DNA of 64,000 nucleotides, taken from positions 62,001 through 126,000 of the forward strand of contig JBDRAL010000095.1 in assembly GCA_039793685.1 (NCBI GenBank), in the 5' to 3' direction. The first letter of the stretch is position 1. Each line of letters begins with the position of its first letter. Source of the stretch: JAAFHI01 sp039793685. Lineage in GTDB: Bacteria; Acidobacteriota; Blastocatellia; Chloracidobacteriales; Chloracidobacteriaceae. Position numbers and translations under genes: made by a program. This document shows, in pieces, positions 48,539-57,307 of the stretch. The notes beneath the pieces are model-generated. The model searched no databases and was not told where the DNA came from. It saw only the letters and a program-made list of their open reading frames with translations.

Positions 48539-49426
48539 CTACAGCACCATGCATTCGAGTTGCGACGGCATGAGGTCTTCCTCGTTGGCCGGTTCGAGGC
48601 CGCCGAAGGTTCGCGCCTTCATGATGTCGTTGGAAAACGCTTCGAAATTGACTTCCTTCGGCAGCTTCGACTCGCCGTGACGGATGGCGTATTCAAGGTT
48701 TTCAAAGTGGCCGATGTGTTGCGGGTCGTCGGCGACGAGTTGAAACGCCATGCTGCGTCGGCGGATGTCGTCCGAGAGCGGAATCCGGGCGATGATGTCG
48801 ATGCCGGCTTCCTGCGCGTAGCGTTCGCCCCAGCCCGAACCGTCGTCGCGATTGATGACCATCCCCAGCACGCGCGTCGTGCCGCCCTGTTCGGCGAAAT
48901 AGCGCACCGCGCCGCAGAGGTTGTTCACCACATAGAGCGCCTGATGGTCGTTGCCGCCGATGAGGATGATGTCGCGCACCATCGACTTGGCGATGGGCGT
49001 CCCGAATCCGCCGCAGACCACGTCGCCCAGAAAGTCATAAATGATGTAGTCGAATTCCCACTGGTCGAACCCCATCTGCTGAAGGAGATCAAAACTGAGG
49101 GTGATGCCGCGTCCGCCGCAGCCGCGCCCGACTTCCGGGCCGCCGAGTTCCATCGCGTAGACGCCGTGGCGTTTGTAGACCACGTCGGCAATGTTCGGGA
49201 CGAGGCTCGCGGCCTTCGCCTCGTGCCGCAGCGCCCACGCTTCGAGCAGGGTCGGAAGCGCCTGCCCGCCGAACAGCAGGGCCGTCGAGTCGTGCTTCGG
49301 GTCGCACCCGATCTGCATGACCCGGTTGCCGTGGCGGGCGAGGTGGTAGCTTAAATTGGAAGTAATAAAGGACTTCCCGCTACCGCCCTTGCCGTAGAGG
49401 GCGACGATGCGACGGTCTCCGGACAT
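48539..49426 (-). CDS. bchX: Chlorophyllide a reductase iron protein subunit X
   Basis: The ATP-driven NifH-like electron donor of chlorophyllide a reductase. The 295 residues contain P-loop GKGGSGKS, switch DPKHDST, cluster Cys103 in GRGCGGRG and Cys138 in DVVCGGFG, and NDDIRR-like SDDIRRRS. BchX-specific text is LLFGGQALPT, YAMELGGPEVGRG and MVINRDDGSG, so it is BchX and not BchL or NifH. ATG at 49426 chosen; the frame extends 62 codons further but those residues are unlike the family. Together with bchY it marks the organism as a bacteriochlorophyll producer. Confidence 0.95.
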   Translation of the reverse strand: MSGDRRIVALYGKGGSGKSFITSNLSYHLARHGNRVMQIGCDPKHDSTALLFGGQALPTLLEAWALRHEAKAASLVPNIADVVYKRHGVYAMELGGPEVGRGCGGRGITLSFDLLQQMGFDQWEFDYIIYDFLGDVVCGGFGTPIAKSMVRDIILIGGNDHQALYVVNNLCGAVRYFAEQGGTTRVLGMVINRDDGSGWGERYAQEAGIDIIARIPLSDDIRRRSMAFQLVADDPQHIGHFENLEYAIRHGESKLPKEVNFEAFSNDIMKARTFGGLEPANEEDLMPSQLECMVL

Positions 49427-49791
49427 GTCGGTTTCACGCCTGACTTGAAAAAATGGCGGCGTCTTCGGGGACGGAACAACGCGCGCGGCGCCGGTTGGGC
49501 GCGACCTGAGCGGAAAAATGGGGAAAAGTGGAAAAAGCGTAAGGTCATCCCTTACGCGTGCTTCCAAGCTACACCCGCAAATGTGCGTTTCAAAACATTT
49601 TTTCCGTATCAACGCCCCTCGCTGACGCTCGGGATTCCATACCGGTGGCTGGCTATCGCCCTCGGGCGACCGGTATGGAATCCCGAGCGTCAGCGAGGGA
49701 GGGCCGGGATGTCATTTCACTTCCGTCGGTCGCGGGCGACATGCTACAAGCGAGGCACGCCAATCAGACCCGCAAGGAACGCTCACTCGCC
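49427..49791. promoter_or_regulatory. Divergent intergenic region bchX/pyrR with a 31-bp hairpin
   Basis: No gene was found. It should hold both promoters. A perfect inverted repeat lies at 49616-49646 and 49669-49699 (CCTCGCTGACGCTCGGGATT...; loop 22 bases). No PyrR-binding attenuator pattern was recognised before pyrR. Confidence 0.6.
49616..49699. repeat. 31-bp perfect inverted repeat
   Basis: Arms of 31 bases with CTCGCTGACGCTCGGGATTC at the outside and ACCGGT at the inside. The arm contains GCTGACG, as does the bch hairpin in a variant (CCTGACGG). Likely a dispersed palindromic element. Confidence 0.9.
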
Positions 49792-50337
49792 ATGGAATTC
49801 ATCGAAAAAGTCCGCCTGATGGACGCCGTCGCCATGCAGCGCGCGCTCGCCCGCATGGCCTCGGAAATCGTCGAACACAACAAAGGCACGGAAAATCTGC
49901 TCATCACCGGCATCCGCCGCCGGGGTGTGCCGCTCGCCGAGCGGATCGCCGACGCCATCGAAAAGCTTGAAGGCACCCGGCCCCGGCTCGGCGTGCTCGA
50001 CATTACGCTCTATCGCGACGACCTTTCGCTGGTGGCGCCGAAGCCGGTGCTGAACGCGACCGAAATGCCCGAGGACATCTCGCCCTTCACCATCGTGCTG
50101 GTGGACGACGTGCTCTACACCGGACGGACCATCCGGGCGGCACTCGACGCCGTGTTCGATCTGGGCCGCCCGAAGTGCGTGCAGCTCGCCGTGCTGGTGG
50201 ATCGCGGCCACCGCGAACTGCCGATTCAGGCCGATTATGTCGGTGAAAAGGTTCCGACCAAGTCGAGCGAAATCGTCAAGGTGATGGTTGAAAGCATCGA
50301 CGGCGCGGAACAGGCGATCATCGTCGAGCACGCCTGA
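49792..50337 (+). CDS. pyrR: PyrR bifunctional regulator / uracil phosphoribosyltransferase
   Basis: A 181-residue PyrR. The PRPP-binding motif is IVLVDDVLYTGRTIRAA; ITGIRRRGVPLAERIA and LDITLYRDDL are family lines. In Firmicutes PyrR controls pyr mRNA by attenuation and has weak uracil phosphoribosyltransferase activity; in other phyla the regulatory role is less sure. No pyrB, pyrC or other pyr gene follows; the next gene is a TonB-dependent receptor. Start ATG at 49792; the longer frame runs through the 31-bp hairpin and is not real. Confidence 0.93.
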   Translation: MEFIEKVRLMDAVAMQRALARMASEIVEHNKGTENLLITGIRRRGVPLAERIADAIEKLEGTRPRLGVLDITLYRDDLSLVAPKPVLNATEMPEDISPFTIVLVDDVLYTGRTIRAALDAVFDLGRPKCVQLAVLVDRGHRELPIQADYVGEKVPTKSSEIVKVMVESIDGAEQAIIVEHA

Positions 50338-50402
50338 ACGACGCGGCCCCAAACGTACGACGCATTGTTGCTGTTCAATTCATGAAGAAGAGGGGACGCG
50401 CG

Positions 50403-53400
50403 ATGCGGCTTCGTCTTTTCGTCTTATGTCTGCTGGCCGGACTGTCGCCGCTCCTCGGCGTGACGGGAAGCGCCCAGTCCGAAGCCGGGTCGATTTCCGG
50501 CATCGTCACCGACCGGAGCAACGCGCCCGTCGCCGGGGCGAAAGTCGTGGTCGCCTCGGTCGCGACCAAATCGAGCCGCCTCGCCCAGACCGACGACGAA
50601 GGCCGGTTCGCGGTCAACAGCCTGCTTCCCGCCGATTATCGCGTGACCGTCGAGGCGAGCGGATTCGCGGCGCAAACCGTGACCACGAAGGTGACGGTCG
50701 GCGGACGCACCACGCTCGACCTTTCGCTCGACGTGCGGCAGGTGACCGATGCCGTTGAGGTCACGGCCCTGCCCTCGGAAACCGCCGTTCCGGCGCTGAC
50801 CACCTTCGTCAGCCAGCCGCAGGTGGTCGATCTGCCGAACCTCATTCGCGATCCCTACCTGTTCGTCCGGCTGTCGGGCAACGTCAACCAGACTTTTTCC
50901 AATACGAGCGGCCTCGGCTACAGCCTCAACGGCCAGCGTCCGACCGGCACGACGATCCTGCTCGACGGGGCCGACAACGTCGCCTATTTCACGCTCGGTA
51001 TCGGCCAGCCAGTGCCGCTCGACTCGGTACAGGAATTCAGTGTGTCCTCGGGCGTGCTCACGGCGGACCTCGGCCGCGCCGGGGGCGGCGTTGTGAATGT
51101 GGCCACGAAAAGCGGCGGCAACGAATTCCACGGCACGGTCTATGCCTTCAACCGCGTGTCGGCGCTGGCCTCGGCGGGATTCGAGGCCAACGCGCGGGGG
51201 TTCGGGAAAGGCGTCTTCGCGCGCAATCAGTTCGGTTATTCGGCGGGTGGTCCGCTGAAAAAGGACCGGCTGTTTTTCTTTTCGAGTTACGAGGGAATTC
51301 GGGTGCGGAGTACCGCGCAGACGAGCGAGTTCATCTTTCATCCCGAGTTCATCGGGATTTCGAACATTGAAACCCGAAACTTTTTCAATTCATTTTCGGG
51401 AATGAATGCCGGGTTCGCGGCCCCGGCGGTGAATGGCCGGGTGATTCGGTTCAACGATCTGCCGACCGGCGCGAACAACGGGGGGCCGTCAATTCAGACC
51501 CTCCTGCGGAATGCGCTCGGGCTGGGGCCGACGGCGAATCCGGCCCTGCTCGGCGAGGTCATCCGGGCGGTCCCGGCGGATGTAGGCGGCGACGTTCCGC
51601 AGAATTCGTTCCAGACGGTCAACCGGCTCGACTGGACGCTCAACGACCGGACGTTTCTGTACCTCCGCTACGCCTACCAGCAGCGCGACACCATGCCGGG
51701 GACGGTTTCCAGTTCCCCCTACGGCGGTTTCGACCTTGAGGACTTCAACAGCGGACACAACGGTCTCGTCTCACTGACCCGCGCGTGGACAACCAACTTC
51801 ACCACCCAGTCGAAACTGGTGTTCAACCGTTTTGAAAACGACCGTCCGCTGGGCGCGCGCACGCCGGGACCTTCGACCTACCTCTCGTTTTTCACGTCGA
51901 ATGAATTCGACGGCACGCCGGTCGTCCTCCCGGGATACTCGCCGCTGGCGGTGGACGACCTGCCGGCGAACGGCGACCAGCGTTTCCTGCAACTGCTCCA
52001 GGAGGGAACGTGGGTCATCGGGAATCACAATCTGAAATTCGGCGGTTCCTACATTCGTATCGGCGATGACCGGACGCTTGGCGTCAACCGCAACGCGACG
52101 CAGGTGCTCGGTCGGGACCCGGTCGAAGGCTTTCTGAATCTGGCCCGCGGACAGGTCGAGCGGTTCACGGTCGCCATCCGGCCCGGCTCGATGCCGCTCG
52201 GCCAGCCCGATTTTTCACGGAAGAACCGCTACAACGAGTACTACTTCTATGTGACCGACGAGTGGCGCGTGGCGCGGCGGCTGACGTTCAATCTCGGGCT
52301 GCGCTACGAATACTACGGCGTCCAGCACAACGAGGACCCGACGGTCGAGTCGAACTTTTTCTTCGGAACCGAGGGGAATGCCTATGACCGGATTCGGACG
52401 GGCGAACTTCGCACGACGCCGAACAGCCGGATCGGCGGTCTGTATCGCCCCGACCGCAACAACTTCGCGCCCCGGCTCGGGATGGCGTGGGACATTTTCG
52501 GTGACGGAAAGACGGTCCTGCGCGCGGGCTATGGCGTGAACTACGAGCGGAATTTCGGCGTCGCCACGTTCGGCGTGTTTCAGAATCCGCCCGCCTACGG
52601 GCTGGTGGTCGCGCAGCCGCCGCCGAACCAGCCGCCGCCGGGGCAGCCGCGCATCGCGCCCGGCATCTCGGCCGACCCGCTCGGGCCGTTTCGCAACGGC
52701 AACATCATGGTCGAAAACGTGATCGGCCAGCTTTACGCCATCAACGAGAACATCCGGACCGCCTACGCGCACACATGGAACGTCGGCGTGACCCGCGAGA
52801 TTCTCCGTCCGCTGACCGTTTCGGCGGAGTATTCCGGCTCGCTCGGACGGAATCTCTACACGGTCAACGTCGTCAACCGTCCTGGCGACGTGATCTATTC
52901 CCCGATGTACCAGCCGATTCCGGGCGCGACGGAAGACCGGCGGCGGCTGAATTCGCGGTTCGACGACATCGAACTGCGGGGCAACAGCGGGTTCTCGTCC
53001 TACCACGCGGCCACGCTCGGCGTTCGCTACGCCGACCTCGCGCGGGCGGGCCTGACGCTGCGGGCGAACTACACCTGGTCGCACACGATCGACAATCTCA
53101 GTTCGCCGTTCGGCACGGACCGGTTCGGCGGCGCGCGCGGCCTGCTCGATCCGCTCAATCCGAAACTCGACAAGGGCAGTTCGGATTTCGACGCCCGGCA
53201 CCGGCTCGTGCTGTACGGCCAGTGGAACGTGCCCTTCGGGAAAAATCTGCGCGGCGTTTCGAAGGTCCTGTTCGACGGCTGGCAGGTGAGCGGCATCTTC
53301 ACCGCGCGGTCGGGGCAGCCGTTTTCGATTTACGACTGCGGAAACGCCGATACGGTCTGTCCCCGGATGCGGGCGGTCGCGCCGTTCCGGACGAATGTGG

Positions 53401-53792
53401 CCCAGCGGAGCACGCCGACGCCGAACCGCTTCGTTTTTATCGGTTTGCAGAATCAGGCCGCCGGATTCGGAACGATTCGCAACCCGCTCACCGGCCTCAG
53501 CGAACAGGGGCCGTATCCGGGCGACATGACCGGCCGCAACGCCTTCACCGGACCGGGCGTGTGGAATCTCGACCTCAACCTGATGAAACAGTTCCGGATT
53601 CGCGAACGCCTGACGGTTCAGGTCCGGGCCGAGTTTTACAACCTTTTCAACCACGCCAATCTTTTTGTCGCGACCGACGAGCTGGACGTTTCCAACACGT
53701 TCGGCAACGACAATCCGAACGAGCCGACCTTCGTGCCCGCCTTCCGCGACGGTCGGCGGCAGATTCAACTGGCGATCAAATTCATCTTCTGA
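50403..53792 (+). CDS. Oar-like TonB-dependent receptor with carboxypeptidase-regulatory domain
   Basis: A 1129-residue outer-membrane protein. Signal peptide 1-25 (ending GSAQ). Residues about 28-110 are a carboxypeptidase-regulatory/CNA-B type domain (GSISGIVTDRSNAPVAGAKVVV, DDEGRFAVNSLLPADYRVTVEA). A plug domain follows (SLNGQRPTGTTILLDGADN, SVQEFSVSSG, GGGVVNVATKSGGNEFHG), then a long beta-barrel ending in aromatic FIF. This Oar/OmpA-like form is present in many copies in Acidobacteriota. Ligand unknown. ATG 50403 has GAGGGG upstream; an ATG 7 codons earlier is possible. No TonB or ABC genes are near. Confidence 0.93.
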   Translation: MRLRLFVLCLLAGLSPLLGVTGSAQSEAGSISGIVTDRSNAPVAGAKVVVASVATKSSRLAQTDDEGRFAVNSLLPADYRVTVEASGFAAQTVTTKVTVGGRTTLDLSLDVRQVTDAVEVTALPSETAVPALTTFVSQPQVVDLPNLIRDPYLFVRLSGNVNQTFSNTSGLGYSLNGQRPTGTTILLDGADNVAYFTLGIGQPVPLDSVQEFSVSSGVLTADLGRAGGGVVNVATKSGGNEFHGTVYAFNRVSALASAGFEANARGFGKGVFARNQFGYSAGGPLKKDRLFFFSSYEGIRVRSTAQTSEFIFHPEFIGISNIETRNFFNSFSGMNAGFAAPAVNGRVIRFNDLPTGANNGGPSIQTLLRNALGLGPTANPALLGEVIRAVPADVGGDVPQNSFQTVNRLDWTLNDRTFLYLRYAYQQRDTMPGTVSSSPYGGFDLEDFNSGHNGLVSLTRAWTTNFTTQSKLVFNRFENDRPLGARTPGPSTYLSFFTSNEFDGTPVVLPGYSPLAVDDLPANGDQRFLQLLQEGTWVIGNHNLKFGGSYIRIGDDRTLGVNRNATQVLGRDPVEGFLNLARGQVERFTVAIRPGSMPLGQPDFSRKNRYNEYYFYVTDEWRVARRLTFNLGLRYEYYGVQHNEDPTVESNFFFGTEGNAYDRIRTGELRTTPNSRIGGLYRPDRNNFAPRLGMAWDIFGDGKTVLRAGYGVNYERNFGVATFGVFQNPPAYGLVVAQPPPNQPPPGQPRIAPGISADPLGPFRNGNIMVENVIGQLYAINENIRTAYAHTWNVGVTREILRPLTVSAEYSGSLGRNLYTVNVVNRPGDVIYSPMYQPIPGATEDRRRLNSRFDDIELRGNSGFSSYHAATLGVRYADLARAGLTLRANYTWSHTIDNLSSPFGTDRFGGARGLLDPLNPKLDKGSSDFDARHRLVLYGQWNVPFGKNLRGVSKVLFDGWQVSGIFTARSGQPFSIYDCGNADTVCPRMRAVAPFRTNVAQRSTPTPNRFVFIGLQNQAAGFGTIRNPLTGLSEQGPYPGDMTGRNAFTGPGVWNLDLNLMKQFRIRERLTVQVRAEFYNLFNHANLFVATDELDVSNTFGNDNPNEPTFVPAFRDGRRQIQLAIKFIF

Positions 53793-53794
53793 AA

Positions 53795-53930
53795 GTGGTT
53801 AGTGGATAGCAGTTAGCCGTTAGCAGGAAGACCGACGGAAACGTTTCTGAAAACAAATACAAGCCATAAGCTGCCGACCACTCATCACTAACCACTAACC
53901 ACTAACCACTAACTGCTAACCACTAACTGC
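53795..53930. repeat. Inverted pair of GGTTAGT/AACCACT heptad arms
   Basis: Left arm 53795-53826 starts 3 bases after the receptor stop. Right arm 53875-53930 ends 11 bases before the kinase ATG. Confidence 0.9.
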
Positions 53931-53941
53931 TTCTTCTTCCC

Positions 53942-55921
53942 ATGCGTCGCTGCCCCCAATGTCATCAGATTTACGAGTTCTCGACGGTCTTCTGTCCGCG
54001 TGACGGCGCGGAGTTGACGACGCAGGACGTCGTGATCGACGGGAAGTACCAGTTGCTCGACCTGCTCGGAAAGGGCGGGATGGGACAGGTGTTCCGGGCG
54101 CGGCATATTCATATGGACGCCCTCGTGGCGGTGAAGGTCCTCGCTCCCGACCTGACCGCCGATCCGGTGGCGAAGGAGCGGTTCAAGCGCGAGGCAAAGG
54201 CGTCGGCGCAGATTCGCCACCCGAATGCCGTACTGGTGACGGATTTCGGCGAGGTGGCGGAGACGAAAACCGCCTATCTCGTGATGGAACATCTCGTCGG
54301 ACGGACGCTCCGCGACCGGCTCTATCACGACGGTCCGCCGGATTTCGCCGAAACCGCCCGGCTGCTCAACGAAATCTCCGCCGCGCTGACGGCGGCGCAT
54401 GGGGCGGGCATCGTTCACCGCGACCTCAAGCCGGACAACATCTTTCTGGTTCAGGACCGGCACGGCTTCGAACACGTCAAGGTCCTCGATTTCGGCATCG
54501 CAAAACTCCGGACGAGCGAAACCAGCACCGCGAGCCTGACCGAAATGGGCACGATCATGGGGACGCCGTACTACATGTCTCCGGAACAGTGCCAGGGATT
54601 GCCGCTCGACCACCGGTCCGACATCTACAGCCTCGGCATCATGCTTTTTGAAATGGTGACCGGGAACGTGCCTTTCCGCGACCAGAATTCGGTCCGGGTG
54701 CTGATGATGCACACGCAGACGCTGCCGCCGACACCCCGCGACGCCCGGCCGGACCTCCCGGTCGCAGCGGCGGAGGTGATTCTGCGGGCCTTGGAAAAAG
54801 CGCCCGATCTGCGTCAGACCTCGGTCGGGGAACTGGCGCTCCATTTCGAATATGCGCTGGCCGGAAGACCGCTGCCGGTCGGCGCGACGGCGACGATTCC
54901 GGGCGCGCGGGCAACCGGCGGAAAGCATGCGCCGGTCGATCCGACCGCCGAGACGCTGGCGAACGACCATCCGTCGGAGGTGAATCCGGAAGCTGAAACC
55001 CGGCCGGTCCGTCCCGGTCGGGGGATTCGCGATTCGGTGACGCGGCCCGACACGGCCCTCGCCGACACCGTGCCGCCCTCCCGACCCGGCGTGGACGTTT
55101 CTTTTTCCTCGCTCGATGAAAAAGGCGGGCGGAAGTGGGTTCTCCCGTTCGTGGGGGTGGTTGTGCTGGCCGTACTTGGCGGCGGCGGGTGGTTTGCGAT
55201 GAAGGGGTTCGGTCCGTCACCCCCGACGGCCACTGTCGCCAAGCCTCCCGCCGACATGATTCTGGTGATGGGCGGGGAATTCACAATGGGATTGAATTCA
55301 AGCGAGGACCCGTCCGAAAAACCCGAACACAAGGTCACGGTCAAAACCTTTCTGCTCGACCGGTTCGAAGTGACCAACGAGCAGTATCTCGACTTCATAA
55401 AGGCGACCGGCCATGCCGCGCCGCCGGGCTGGAAGGGCTATTCATTTCCGCCGGGCGAGGGCAAGTATCCGGTGACGACGGTCAGTTGGGACGATGCCGC
55501 CGATTACGCCGCGTGGGCGAAAAAGCGGCTGCCGACCGAGGCCGAATGGGAATATGCCGCGCGCGGTGGCGAGGGCCGGCTCTATCCGTGGGGCAACGAG
55601 TTTGCGGCCCAGAAGGCCAACACCCGCGAAATGCAGAAAAACCGCCCGATGCCGGTCGGAAGCTACGAGGACGGCGCGAACCGCTGGGGAATCTACGACC
55701 TCGCGGGCAACGTCTCGGAGTGGACGGCGTCGGAGTACAAACTCTATCCGGGAAGCAAGGCGAAGGAGATTTCGGGCCAGAAAGTGGTCCGGGGCGGGAG
55801 TTTCGTCGCCAATCAGGTTTACGCCCGGGGCACGACGCGCGTCCCGCTGCCGCCCGCGACCCGCGATTCGAGCATCGGTTTTCGCTGCGCGAAGGACATG
55901 GGAGCAGCCAGCGGCCAGTAG
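53942..55921 (+). CDS. Zinc ribbon - Ser/Thr kinase - formylglycine-generating-enzyme-like fusion
   Basis: A 659-residue membrane-bound kinase. Zinc ribbon at the start (CPQCHQ...CPRDG). Kinase domain about 35-300: GKGGMGQVF, catalytic Lys in VAVKVL, HRDLKPDN near 159 and DFGIAK near 183, TPYYMSPEQ. A Pro/Thr-rich linker follows, one membrane segment (about 399-421), and an outside FGE-sulfatase domain (about 437-655, MVRGGEF-like VMGGEFTMG, RFEVTNEQYLDF, VSWDDAADYAAWAKKRLPTEAEWEYAARG, GNVSEW, VVRGGSF). The Cys pair of true FGE is not obvious, so it is probably a ligand-binding domain. Last residues (GAASGQ) come from a repeat arm. Confidence 0.92.
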   Translation: MRRCPQCHQIYEFSTVFCPRDGAELTTQDVVIDGKYQLLDLLGKGGMGQVFRARHIHMDALVAVKVLAPDLTADPVAKERFKREAKASAQIRHPNAVLVTDFGEVAETKTAYLVMEHLVGRTLRDRLYHDGPPDFAETARLLNEISAALTAAHGAGIVHRDLKPDNIFLVQDRHGFEHVKVLDFGIAKLRTSETSTASLTEMGTIMGTPYYMSPEQCQGLPLDHRSDIYSLGIMLFEMVTGNVPFRDQNSVRVLMMHTQTLPPTPRDARPDLPVAAAEVILRALEKAPDLRQTSVGELALHFEYALAGRPLPVGATATIPGARATGGKHAPVDPTAETLANDHPSEVNPEAETRPVRPGRGIRDSVTRPDTALADTVPPSRPGVDVSFSSLDEKGGRKWVLPFVGVVVLAVLGGGGWFAMKGFGPSPPTATVAKPPADMILVMGGEFTMGLNSSEDPSEKPEHKVTVKTFLLDRFEVTNEQYLDFIKATGHAAPPGWKGYSFPPGEGKYPVTTVSWDDAADYAAWAKKRLPTEAEWEYAARGGEGRLYPWGNEFAAQKANTREMQKNRPMPVGSYEDGANRWGIYDLAGNVSEWTASEYKLYPGSKAKEISGQKVVRGGSFVANQVYARGTTRVPLPPATRDSSIGFRCAKDMGAASGQ

Positions 55922-56201
55922 TCAGCAGTTAGCAGTCAGCAGTCAGTGGCCAGCCGCCAGTAAAACGGCCCGTCCAGAACTTAAAAGCCCGCGAAGGCGG
56001 GCGAAATATCGTTAGCCTCGGATGAAGCGAGTCTTCGAGCGTAATCCGAGGAATTCGAGCGCATCCCGGGAAACAAAAGATGGCGAGTGTAAAGAGCCTG
56101 AATGCGGGATTCAAATGCGAAGATTTGGCTTGAAACCATTGATTTCAATGCAATTATGGTATTTTTGACCACTGACCACTGACCACTGACCACTGACCAC
56201 T
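55914..56201. repeat. Inverted pair of CAGTCAG/ACTGACC heptad arms with a structured centre
   Basis: Left arm 55914-55960 (begins inside the kinase stop region), right arm 56166-56201. The centre (55967-56160) includes the hairpin GCCCGCGAAGGCGGGC and CCTCGGATGAAGCG...CGTAATCCGAGG, elements of a kind seen between genes in Planctomycetota and relatives. Confidence 0.8.
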
Positions 56202-56204
56202 CCC

Positions 56205-57305
56205 ATGCCTAAACCCGTCGCCATTCTTCGCCTCGCCATCTTCGCGGCGGTCGTGTGTCTGGCGGTCCCGGTGATGGCGCAGCGCAAGGCCCCGCTCGCC
56301 GACAAACCTTCATCGAACGGAAGTAGTAAAAAGTCGTCCGGGCGCTCGACCGGAAAGCCCAAGGCGACCACGCCGGTAACGACGGAGCCGCCGAAAGGCA
56401 GCCCGATGGCGGAACTTTTTTCGTCCGCCCAAAAGAAGGCATCAAACGGCGACTTCGCCGGGGCGGTCGCGGACTACACGGCGGCGCTCGAACTGGAACC
56501 GCAAAATGTACTCGCATTGGTCTACCGGGCGTCGGCGAAATCGAACGCCCGCGACGACGACGGCGCGCTGGCCGATTTTCAGAAGGCGGCGGAACTCGAT
56601 CCGGCGGTAAAGGAAAAGTTCGCGCGCGAGTGGGCCGGGGCCTACGCCGCGCGGGCCGCCCGCAAACTTGAGCAGGTGGATCAGGCGGGCGCGGAGGCCG
56701 ATTACACGGCGGCGCTGGCGCTGAGTCCGGCGACCATCGCGTGGTACGTCACGCGCGCGGGCATCCGCAACGCGAAGGGCGATTTCGACGGCGCGACGGC
56801 GGATTATGAAGAAGCGGCAAAGCGGAATCCGAATGCCCGCGCCGGGTTTGCGTCCGCCTGGGCGCAGGCGCTCGCGGGACGCGCCGCCCGACGGGCCGAC
56901 GCGGGCGACGCCGAGGGCGCGTCCGCCGATTATGAAAAGGCGACGGAACTCGAACCGGCCCGGAAAACCGGCTATCGGGCAAAGGCGGCGGCGGCCTACG
57001 TCGGGCGGGCGTCGCTCCGCGCCGAGCAGGGGAAATCAACCGAGGCGCTGGCGGATTACGGAAAGGCGCTGGAATACGATCCTTCAAACGCGCTGGCGTG
57101 GTTCGGACGGGCGTCGCTTTATTTCGACATGAAGAATTACGAGGCGGCGCTGGCGGATTTGAACCGCTGCCTCGAACTCGACGGCGAGTTTGCCGCTGCC
57201 TACGCGAAACGGGCGTTCGTCCTGACCGCCCTCAAACAGCCCGAAAGGGCGAAAGCCGACGCCGTCCGGGCGCGGGCGCTGGACCCGAAGGCAATCATTC
57301 CGTGA
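56205..57305 (+). CDS. Secreted TPR protein
   Basis: A 366-residue exported protein. Signal peptide 1-25 ends in VMAQR. A Ser/Lys/Thr-rich linker (30-65) precedes about seven tetratricopeptide repeats (from about 70 to 360), each with the A-DY--ALEL-P pattern (AVADYTAALELEPQNV, ALADFQKAAELDPAV, ALADYGKALEYDPSN, ALADLNRCLELDGEF). Such proteins are scaffolds in envelope complexes. Its ATG follows an ACTGACC-type arm after CCC, with no Shine-Dalgarno sequence. Confidence 0.88.
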   Translation: MPKPVAILRLAIFAAVVCLAVPVMAQRKAPLADKPSSNGSSKKSSGRSTGKPKATTPVTTEPPKGSPMAELFSSAQKKASNGDFAGAVADYTAALELEPQNVLALVYRASAKSNARDDDGALADFQKAAELDPAVKEKFAREWAGAYAARAARKLEQVDQAGAEADYTAALALSPATIAWYVTRAGIRNAKGDFDGATADYEEAAKRNPNARAGFASAWAQALAGRAARRADAGDAEGASADYEKATELEPARKTGYRAKAAAAYVGRASLRAEQGKSTEALADYGKALEYDPSNALAWFGRASLYFDMKNYEAALADLNRCLELDGEFAAAYAKRAFVLTALKQPERAKADAVRARALDPKAIIP

Positions 57306-57307
57306 AA

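Noticed and set aside
49427..49612. 62-residue N-terminal extension of BchX
   Set aside because: It is rich in Pro/Phe/Arg and unlike BchX leaders; the intergenic region needs space for divergent promoters.
49558..49791. N-terminal extension of PyrR
   Set aside because: The extension is a translation of the 31-bp hairpin region; homologues start at the ATG at 49792.
52215..53768. 517-codon antisense frame in the TonB receptor gene
   Set aside because: Same reason: the receptor frame is clearly the real one.
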